Source: Breznakiella homolactica
GTDB taxonomy: Bacteria; Spirochaetota; Spirochaetia; Treponematales; Breznakiellaceae
Reading direction: 5' to 3'
DNA length: 64,000 nucleotides
NCBI RefSeq assembly: GCF_016616095.2
Contig: NZ_CP067089.2
Span: 4,526,001-4,590,000 of the forward strand
The notes beneath the pieces were generated by a model that worked only from the letters and a program-made list of their open reading frames with translations, was not told the origin of the DNA and ran no database searches. This document shows, piece after piece, positions 48,166 through 54,403 of this stretch (within the stretch, counting starts at the first letter, position 1; the number at the start of each line of letters is the position of its first letter). Position numbers and translations under genes: made by a program.

Positions 48166-48540
48166 ATGGCAAAACGTCTGGAAATTTACAAATGCGAGGT
48201 GTGCGGCAATATCGTCCAAGTGCTTCATGAGGGAGCGGGGGACCTTGTCTGCTGCGGACAGCCCATGAAGAAATTTACCGAAAATACGGTGGACGCGGCC
48301 AAGGAAAAACACGTTCCGGTAATTGAAAAAACCGCGGACGGATATAAGATATCCGTCGGAGCTGTTCCGCATCCCATGGAAGCCGCCCATTACATTGAAT
48401 GGATCGAACTGATCGCCGACGGCGTAAGCTACCGGAAATTCCTCAACCCCGGGGACAAGCCCGAGGCCGAATTCTGTGTAACCGCTTCACAGATTACCGC
48501 CCGGGAATACTGCAATCTCCACGGGCTCTGGAAAGCCTAG
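48166..48540 (+). CDS. dfx: Desulfoferrodoxin / superoxide reductase
   Basis: Reduces superoxide to hydrogen peroxide without making oxygen. 124 residues with both iron centres of the two-iron class: the desulforedoxin site (Cys10, Cys13, Cys29, Cys30) and the catalytic Fe(His)4Cys site (His49, His69, His75, His119, Cys116) with the EKHVP motif holding the active Lys48. GAGGAGG precedes the ATG. It follows rbr, which removes the peroxide it makes, and precedes rubredoxin, its electron donor. Confidence 0.96.
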   Translation: MAKRLEIYKCEVCGNIVQVLHEGAGDLVCCGQPMKKFTENTVDAAKEKHVPVIEKTADGYKISVGAVPHPMEAAHYIEWIELIADGVSYRKFLNPGDKPEAEFCVTASQITAREYCNLHGLWKA

Positions 48541-48605
48541 GTTCCAGTTCGCATAAATCCGCCCGGCATCGTCCGGGACGGACAGAAAATACATAAGGAG
48601 AATTT

Positions 48606-48767
48606 ATGAAAAAATACATCTGTGACGCCTGCGGGTATATTTACGATCCCGCCGAAGGAGACTCGGACGGCAATATTCCTGCGGGAACCGCATTTGAAGA
48701 TCTTCCCTCCGACTGGGTCTGTCCGGTCTGCGGAGTAGGCAAGGATTCTTTCTCGCCTGCTGATTAA
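48606..48767 (+). CDS. rub: Rubredoxin
   Basis: A 53-residue gene. One Fe is bound by Cys6-x2-Cys9 ([11 protein letters not shown]) and Cys39-x2-Cys42 ([10 protein letters not shown]). It carries electrons to superoxide reductase and rubrerythrin, whose genes are just upstream. AAGGAGAATTT lies before the ATG. A strong terminator follows 11 nt after the stop. Confidence 0.95.
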   Translation: MKKYICDACGYIYDPAEGDSDGNIPAGTAFEDLPSDWVCPVCGVGKDSFSPAD

Positions 48768-48778
48768 GCTGTACGGAT

Positions 48779-48808
48779 ATCCCCGGGGCTTTTGCCCCGG
48801 GGATTTTT
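48779..48808 (+). terminator. Intrinsic terminator of the oxygen-defence operon
   Basis: ATCCCCGGGGC and GCCCCGGGGAT pair perfectly over a TTTT loop and are followed by T7. Confidence 0.9.
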
Positions 48809-48877
48809 TTGCTATGCTGTAATCCCGGAAGCAACCGGCTGGAAGCAGCCGGAAAAAATACGGCCCAAGGACAGGCA

Positions 48878-49171
48878 ATGATTTCACGGCAGGATTTTAT
48901 TTTTACAATCGGGTATGACGGACCGGCGGCGGTGGTAGACGGCCAGGCAAAACGGCGCTACGGCAGTCTTTCCGCGGCGGAATTAGCCGAAAAAGGACTT
49001 TTCCGGCCTGCGTATTCGGCGGCGGTATATTCACAGGACCCCAAGGACATGGAAGCCGTTATCTCCGCGTACAACCGGCTCGCGGGAACCGCCTACACTC
49101 CCGGAAACCTCCCGGACCGGCTTCTGGGAGTCTTCCGTATGGAAGATATTAAACGGGTAATTATTATCTGA
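48878..49171 (+). CDS. Small conserved-looking protein of unknown function
   Basis: 97 residues from the ATG at 48878, with AAGGACAG upstream. The frame is open to 48809, but that part has no ribosome site. No TM or signal peptide. FTIGYDGPAAVVDGQAKRRY near the start and GNLPDRLLGVFRMEDIKRVI at the end are the most structured parts. I do not recognise it. Good codon structure and ribosome site make it a likely real gene. Confidence 0.6.
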   Translation: MISRQDFIFTIGYDGPAAVVDGQAKRRYGSLSAAELAEKGLFRPAYSAAVYSQDPKDMEAVISAYNRLAGTAYTPGNLPDRLLGVFRMEDIKRVIII

Positions 49172-49310
49172 CAGGGCACCCGCAGTATGCGGCATCCCTG
49201 GTACAGAAACATGTGGATACCATATCCGGGGGGCCTGTCTGGGGATAGGGCGTCTGGCGCGTGTCCGAAGGACGACATGGAGCCATACCCTTTTGTATCT
49301 GATGGGACCC

Positions 49311-49363
49311 GCGGCACCGGTAAAACCGGGTGCTTTCCGGCTTGCCAGACCCTGTGCTCCCCC
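49311..49363 (+). repeat. Dispersed structured intergenic repeat, copy C (truncated to the promoter-side end)
   Basis: This part matches the end of copies B and A: GGGTGCTTTCCGG, then CTTGCCAGAC, then GTGCTCCCCC (to 49363). The head palindrome and the left core arm are not seen in 49172-49310, which holds only small hairpins such as CCGCA-gta-TGCGG. A short local hairpin GCACCGG/CCGGGTGC replaces the long P3. No gene is visible in the gap 49172-49434. Confidence 0.65.
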
Positions 49364-49370
49364 TCCTTAC

Positions 49371-49399
49371 TTGACCGAGCCCTTCCCCTGTGGTAATTT
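49371..49399 (+). promoter_or_regulatory. Sigma-70-type promoter of yajC, just after repeat copy C
   Basis: TTGACC (49371-49376), exactly 17 bp, TAATTT (49394-49399), beginning 7 bp after the repeat. The same -10 hexamer occurs before gap. Confidence 0.6.
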
Positions 49400-49434
49400 A
49401 GCAAAAGTCTAATTATTCGTAAGGAAGTTATGGT

Positions 49435-49857
49435 ATGAACTCATTTATGCTTTCCCTGCTTATGGGAATGCCCGATGGAAGCGGCGGGGCCGCTTCGGGG
49501 TCTTTTATTTCAACGCTTATCCCCTTTGCGCTGATTATTCTTATCTTTTATTTTTTGATCATCAGGCCTCAGAATAAGAAACAGAAAGAGACCCAGCGCA
49601 TGCTGGATGCCCTTAAAAAGGGTGATAAAATCGTTACCATCGGCGGTATCCACGGCGTGGTCCAGTCCGTCAAGGATGGTTCGGTCATTGTTAAGGTAGA
49701 CGAAAGCACCAAAATGGAATTTTCCCGCAGTGCTATTTCTTCGGTAAACGCTCCCAGCGCGCCGAAGGCGGAAAAAGAAGACAAAAAAGCCGACAAGTCC
49801 GAAAAAATTGAAGACAAAGACGGCGATAGCACCGAAGATTCCGACGACAGCAAATAA
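49435..49857 (+). CDS. yajC: Preprotein translocase subunit YajC
   Basis: 140 residues: one TM (about 24-42, LIPFALIILIFYFLIIRPQN), the conserved RPQNKKQKE followed by the small cytoplasmic domain with GDKIVTIGGIHGVV, and an unusually long acidic/lysine tail (Glu/Asp/Lys/Ser, about 105-140). YajC binds SecDF and assists Sec export. AAGGAAG lies upstream of the ATG. A hairpin terminator separates it from secD, so the three genes are neighbours but possibly not one transcript. Confidence 0.93.
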   Translation: MNSFMLSLLMGMPDGSGGAASGSFISTLIPFALIILIFYFLIIRPQNKKQKETQRMLDALKKGDKIVTIGGIHGVVQSVKDGSVIVKVDESTKMEFSRSAISSVNAPSAPKAEKEDKKADKSEKIEDKDGDSTEDSDDSK

Positions 49858-49868
49858 GTAAGTCCATA

Positions 49869-49922
49869 GACAGAGAATTCCCTGGATAATATTGTACTAA
49901 ATAAGGATTCTCTGTCATTTTT
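49869..49922 (+). terminator. Terminator or attenuator between yajC and secD
   Basis: GACAGAGAATtCC (49869-49882) pairs with GGATTCTCTGTC (49905-49916) around a 22-nt AT-rich loop, followed by ATTTTTA. A second inverted repeat (TAAGGTT 49988-49994 with AACCTTA 50018-50024) lies before secD. Confidence 0.6.
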
Positions 49923-50059
49923 AAATTGTTTGTATCCGGGGCAGCCCTTGCAGCGACTGCCAGGTCCTGTCCCTTTGCTGAAATCCTTAAGGTTTTGTAA
50001 AACACCCCCTGTTTTTGAACCTTAGTACGGCAGAAACCTGAAAAATTTGGAGCATAGGC

Positions 50060-51787
50060 ATGAGTAAACGGTATCGCTTCTTCATCGTCCTAGCGGTGAT
50101 TGGGGTGTGTTTTGTTTTTCTGTTTCCCACCCTGCGCTGGTATTTTATGGTTCCCAAGGAAGACCAGGCCCTGGCGCTGGCCTCCCGGGAACAGATAAAA
50201 ATTTATTCCTCCCGGACAGCCCAGGCTGATCTGCAGGAACTTGTCCGGCTTGCCAGAGCCGGCGCCGATTTGCCGGATAATCTTTCCTATATGGTCGATC
50301 TTGCGAAGAACTACAATAAACGGAATAAGCAGCCCAACCCCAAACAATGGGATGCCCGCTCCGTGCTTGCGGTTTTTCCCAATGAGCGGGAAGCCCTGGA
50401 TACTATTGAGAGCAAGTTCCGGGACGAGATATTAAAGCTCAAGGATCTGCAGAAGAACGCCGTTCAGCTCGGCTTGGACCTCTCCGGCGGTATGAGTATC
50501 GTGCTCCAGGCGGACATGGACGCCCTCCAGGAACGGCTCGGCCGTCCTCTGACCGACGCCGACCGGGAGGACGCGGTAAACCGGGCCTTGGAAGTCCTGA
50601 ACAGCCGCATCGACCGGTTCGGCCTTACGGAACCGGTCATCCGCCGCCAGGGAACGGACCAGATTTACGTTGAAATTCCCGGCGCCGCGGACCCTGAACG
50701 GATCAATTCCATAATCATGGGCAGGGGCCGGCTGGCATTCCATATTGTCGACTCCGAAGCTACCAATGCATTTTACCAGTATTACAGCACCCATCCCACA
50801 ACTACCTTTGACGGCCAGGGCAACCTGATTGACGAAAGTATAATTCCGGCGGATACGGTTATCCGCGGCGCATATACCAAGGACCGGTACGGCTTGGATG
50901 AGTTTACCGGATATGTGGCGATTAAGCGTGAAGTAGGCCTCGACGGCAACCATGTGGAGAACGCCACGGTGGACCGGGACAGTATGGACGGAAGCGTCCG
51001 GGTCAGCTTCCAGCTTGATTCTGAAGGGGGCGATATATTTTACGAGCTCACTTCCGCAAATATCGGGAAACCCCTGGCGATTGTTCTCGATGACCGGGTC
51101 AAGTCCCAGGCTACCATCCAGGGCGCGATCCGCGATTCGGTGCAGCTCAGCGGCGGCGGCATCGGAATTGACGAGGCCAACACCATCGCCATGATGCTCC
51201 GCACCGCGGCGCTTCCCGTGGAACTCGAAGTCGTAAACCAGCAGGCCATCGGCGCGTCCATGGGTGAAGATACCATCCGGCAGGGGCTGTATGCCTTGTT
51301 GGGCGGTCTTTTTGCGGTAATGGTCTTTATGCTTCTGTACTACAAAGGCGCGGGCATTAACGCGGTGATCGCCCAGGTTCTCAACATCTATCTTATGTTC
51401 AGCGTGCTGTCGGCGTTCAACTTTACCCTGACCCTTCCCAGTATCGCCGGGTTTATCCTCACCATCGGTATGGCCGTAGACGCCAACGTAATTATCTTCG
51501 AACGGATAAAGGAAGAACTTAAACTCGGCAAGGGCCGCAAGGCCGCGGTGGATGCCGGATTCAATAAGGCCTTCTGGGCCGTTATGGACTCGAATATCAC
51601 CACCTTTATCGCGGCGCTCTTCCTGTCCCAGCTCGGCTCCGGACCCATCCAGGGATTCGCAGTCAGCTTGGCCATCGGTGTGTTTTCTTCGGTATTCACG
51701 GCGCTGTTTGTCTCCCGGCTTATATTTGACTTCGGGACCGATGTGCTTAAGCAGGAGAAAATCTCCATCAGCTGGAGGATCAAATAA
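50060..51787 (+). CDS. secD: Protein translocase subunit SecD
   Basis: 575 residues: N-terminal TM (about 7-25), a large periplasmic part with GLDLSGGMSIVLQ and DRFGLTEPVIRRQG, and five C-terminal TMs (from about 410) with GMAVDANVIIFERIKEELK. SecDF uses the proton motive force to complete protein export. TTTGGAG precedes the ATG. The stop overlaps the secF start by one base (TAATG). Confidence 0.96.
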   Translation: MSKRYRFFIVLAVIGVCFVFLFPTLRWYFMVPKEDQALALASREQIKIYSSRTAQADLQELVRLARAGADLPDNLSYMVDLAKNYNKRNKQPNPKQWDARSVLAVFPNEREALDTIESKFRDEILKLKDLQKNAVQLGLDLSGGMSIVLQADMDALQERLGRPLTDADREDAVNRALEVLNSRIDRFGLTEPVIRRQGTDQIYVEIPGAADPERINSIIMGRGRLAFHIVDSEATNAFYQYYSTHPTTTFDGQGNLIDESIIPADTVIRGAYTKDRYGLDEFTGYVAIKREVGLDGNHVENATVDRDSMDGSVRVSFQLDSEGGDIFYELTSANIGKPLAIVLDDRVKSQATIQGAIRDSVQLSGGGIGIDEANTIAMMLRTAALPVELEVVNQQAIGASMGEDTIRQGLYALLGGLFAVMVFMLLYYKGAGINAVIAQVLNIYLMFSVLSAFNFTLTLPSIAGFILTIGMAVDANVIIFERIKEELKLGKGRKAAVDAGFNKAFWAVMDSNITTFIAALFLSQLGSGPIQGFAVSLAIGVFSSVFTALFVSRLIFDFGTDVLKQEKISISWRIK

Positions 51788-53019
51788 TGAAGCGTATACT
51801 TCCCTTTTCAAAGTTTTTTCTTCCCGCGGCCATTCTTTCTATTGCCCTGATCGCCGCGGGGCTTATCGGATACGTGGTTAAAGGCGGATTCAACCTCGGG
51901 GTTGACTTCCAGGCGGGTCTCATTCAGCAGGTCCAGTTCGCGCCCACGGCGTTCGGTGTTTCCTATAACGGGCTGGGCAACGCGTCGATTTCGATTGACC
52001 GGAACAGGATTGATATCATCATTTCCGGCGCCGGTGTTGAGGGTGCGACGTATTCCTTCGCCTACGCGTCCTACGGAACCATGGATGCCCTTACTTCAGC
52101 CTTATCCGCAATTAACGGCATTCAGGTCCGGAGCAATGTTCCGGGAAATGTTTCATCCCAGTGGATTATTCAAAGCGCCCAGGGCAATCCTCAGCTTGGC
52201 TCGGAACCTTATGTGGTGCATTACCTCAGCCCCAACGCGGCGCCCATAGCCATCGAGGATGTCAGAACCGCGCTCCTGCCCCTGGGTACGGTTTCGGTTC
52301 AGGTCCTGGGCCGGCCTGAGGAACGCAGGTTTATGATCCGTATGGAGGATTCCGAAATTGAAGGGTCCGGAATCGCGGCTGAACAGATTATCGCAAGCCT
52401 GGAGCGGAGCTTCGGCGCCGGTGAGGTCGCGGTTACTAAGTCGGATTACGTGGGCTCCCGTTTCTCCAAACATCTTACGGACCAGGCCGGCCTCCTTATG
52501 GGGCTGACCCTCCTGCTGATACTGGTGTACGCTTCCATCCGGTTTAAACCGAAGTTTGCCTTCGGCGCGGTCATTGCCATTGCCCACGACGCCCTCATCA
52601 TGGTGGCTTTTATTGTGTGGAGCAGGATGGAATTCAACACCACCACCATCGCCGCAATCCTGACCATCCTGGGGTATTCGATAAACGATACCATCGTTAT
52701 CTTTGACCGTATCCGGGAAACCACCAAGCTCTTCCCGGATGACAGTTTTGAGCATACCTTAAACCGGGCGCTTTCCGACTGTCTCGGCCGGACCGTCATA
52801 ACCACGGTCACCACCATGCTGGCGGTCCTTTCGCTCTTTATATTCACCACCGGATCAATGAAGGACTTCGCGCTGGCCCTTATGATCGGTATGGTTTCCG
52901 GTGTTTATTCAACCCTGTTTATCGCTTCGGGATTCGTGAACTTCTGGGACAAACAGGCGCGGAAGCGGAATAAAAAGAAACCCGCCGGCGGCTCTGTTCC
53001 CGCTCCTACGCAGGCATAG
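51787..53019 (+). CDS. secF: Protein translocase subunit SecF
   Basis: 410 residues: N-terminal TM (about 10-32), FNLGVDFQAGLIQQV, a periplasmic domain longer than in E. coli SecF, then five TMs with LGYSINDTIVIFDRIRE. The C-terminus is Lys/Pro-rich and cytoplasmic. Forms the complex with SecD, from whose stop it restarts translation. Confidence 0.96.
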   Translation: MKRILPFSKFFLPAAILSIALIAAGLIGYVVKGGFNLGVDFQAGLIQQVQFAPTAFGVSYNGLGNASISIDRNRIDIIISGAGVEGATYSFAYASYGTMDALTSALSAINGIQVRSNVPGNVSSQWIIQSAQGNPQLGSEPYVVHYLSPNAAPIAIEDVRTALLPLGTVSVQVLGRPEERRFMIRMEDSEIEGSGIAAEQIIASLERSFGAGEVAVTKSDYVGSRFSKHLTDQAGLLMGLTLLLILVYASIRFKPKFAFGAVIAIAHDALIMVAFIVWSRMEFNTTTIAAILTILGYSINDTIVIFDRIRETTKLFPDDSFEHTLNRALSDCLGRTVITTVTTMLAVLSLFIFTTGSMKDFALALMIGMVSGVYSTLFIASGFVNFWDKQARKRNKKKPAGGSVPAPTQA

Positions 53020-53046
53020 GAGCAAAACCGCTGTATGTTCTGAATT

Positions 53047-53079
53047 GGGCGCCGGAGTTTTCCGGGCGCCCGTTTTTTT
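53047..53079 (+). terminator. Strong terminator 13 nt upstream of ispH
   Basis: GGGCGCCGG and CCGGGCGCCC form a long GC stem, and G-T7 follows. It ends the sec transcript but also lies just before the ispH start, so any ispH mRNA from upstream must read through. Confidence 0.85.
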
Positions 53080-53092
53080 AGGTTGGTGTTCC

Positions 53093-53953
53093 ATGAAAAT
53101 TATCAAAGCGAAAGTTCTGGGATACTGTATGGGGGTCCGCCGGGCAGTGGAAATCGCCGGCAGAGAAGCCGCCGGCGCCGGGACCTCCGGTGTTTTTACC
53201 ATTGGGCCTTTGATACACAATCCGCAGGTTCTCGAATCACTCCGGAAAAAAGGTGTGGATGTCCTTAATGAAGACCGGGTCCCAGATGATCTCGGCGGCC
53301 ATACGCTTATTATCAGAGCCCACGGGATAAGCCCTGATCTGGAAACGTCCCTGCGGAACTGCGGAGCCCGGCTCGTGGATGCCACCTGCCCCAAGGTTCA
53401 CGCCAGTCAGATGAAAGCCAGGTCGCTCTCCGCGGAGGGCTGCCGTATTTTCCTTGCGGGCGAACAGCACCACGGGGAAGTAATTGGGATCCAGGGTTAC
53501 GCGCCGGATTGCATTGTGGTTGCTGATCCCGGAGAAGCCGGAAAAGCGGCGGAAGCGCTCCGGGCGGAAGCGCCCGATACGCGGTGCGCGCTTCTGGGGC
53601 AGACCACGATTTCCCGGGATGAATTTGAAGAAATCGGAAATACCCTGAAGGAATATTTCCCCGGAATAAAAATTATCGATACCATCTGCGGCGCAACCCG
53701 GGACCGCCAGGAAGCCCTCCGGGAACTCTGCTCCGCGGTCGACGCCGTTATAATCATCGGAGGCAAGGCGTCATCCAATACCCGCCGGCTGCTGGCCATT
53801 GCCGAAAAACTGGGAAAACCCGCCTGGCTTGCGGAAACTAAGGACGACCTTCCCCCGGATATCGGAAAATACGGAACCGTGGGCCTCAGCGCGGGCGCCT
53901 CAACCCCGGGGTACATAATTGATGAAATCGAAGAAGCCCTGAAAAAACTCTGA
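53093..53953 (+). CDS. ispH: 4-hydroxy-3-methylbut-2-enyl diphosphate reductase
   Basis: Last enzyme of the MEP (non-mevalonate) isoprenoid pathway, making IPP and DMAPP with a 4Fe-4S cluster. 286 residues from the ATG at 53093 with the three cluster Cys residues: Cys12 (LGYCMGVRRA), Cys99 (DATCPKVH) and Cys199 (DTICGATRDRQEA), plus GEQHHGEV and the SSNTRRL substrate loop. An in-frame ATG at 53045 falls in the terminator and is unlikely. The ribosome site is a modest AGG. Confidence 0.96.
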   Translation: MKIIKAKVLGYCMGVRRAVEIAGREAAGAGTSGVFTIGPLIHNPQVLESLRKKGVDVLNEDRVPDDLGGHTLIIRAHGISPDLETSLRNCGARLVDATCPKVHASQMKARSLSAEGCRIFLAGEQHHGEVIGIQGYAPDCIVVADPGEAGKAAEALRAEAPDTRCALLGQTTISRDEFEEIGNTLKEYFPGIKIIDTICGATRDRQEALRELCSAVDAVIIIGGKASSNTRRLLAIAEKLGKPAWLAETKDDLPPDIGKYGTVGLSAGASTPGYIIDEIEEALKKL

Positions 53954-53976
53954 GCCGGATTTTCGCCGGCAGTTTT

Positions 53977-54275
53977 TATACCTAACGGTAGGTATAATGG
54001 ATGTAAAACATTCGGACCCGCACCCGCCATTACCCGGGAACCAGCAATGGGGGTAGGACGGGATACGGACTAATGTCCGTGTTCTGTAAAGAATAGTTTA
54101 TATAATCGCTTACGCGATTTGCAAATCGCCGCGCCCGTTGGATAATATACCAGTACGGGCTCTGTGAGACCGCACAGCAGTAACGGTACAGCGGGTGAGG
54201 AAGCCCGTCCGCAGGGGGAGCCGCCCTCCTGACAGGGCAGCATAGAGCCGGCTTGTCAGTCTCGGTGCTCCCCCC
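53977..54275 (+). repeat. Dispersed structured intergenic repeat, copy D (full head, shortened core)
   Basis: Fills most of the 450-bp gap between ispH and valS. The head TATACCTA-ACGG-TAGGTATA (53977-53996) and the ATTCGGAC/CGGGAACCAG/TGGGGGT segment match copy A. Middle hairpins include ACGGAC-taat-GTCCGT and the palindrome GCGATTTGCAAATCGC. The core starts GGGGGAG (54214) with P2 GCCCT/AGGGC (54223-54227 and 54234-54238) and ends GCTCCCCC, but the long P3 hairpin of copies A and B is deleted. Confidence 0.8.
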
Positions 54276-54278
54276 GCA

Positions 54279-54307
54279 TTGAATACTTTTTTTCTATGTA
54301 TTACTAT
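54279..54307 (+). promoter_or_regulatory. Candidate promoter of valS directly after repeat copy D
   Basis: TTGAAT (54279-54284), 17 bp, TACTAT (54302-54307), starting 3 bp after the repeat. It predicts a leader of about 90 nt. Confidence 0.5.
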
Positions 54308-54334
54308 TAGACATACGGTAAATCGTATAAACGC

Positions 54335-54398
54335 CTCCTGGGATAGTTCCGGGGGTGTGGTGTTTCGAAAATCCCGGACAACGGACCGGACCCAGGAG
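54335..54398 (+). promoter_or_regulatory. valS leader with ribosome-site-sequestering helix
   Basis: CTCCTGGG (54335-54342) is the exact complement of CCCAGGAG (54391-54398), which contains the AGGAG Shine-Dalgarno 6 nt before the valS ATG. Inside the loop TCCGGG (54348-54353) pairs with CCCGGA (54373-54378). Folding would block translation. No T-box sequence is present. Confidence 0.5.
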
Positions 54399-54403
54399 TA
54401 CCG

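Noticed and set aside
54308-54403. T-box riboswitch in front of valS
   Set aside because: The leader is only about 90 nt and lacks the conserved T-box and AG-box sequences and a terminator.
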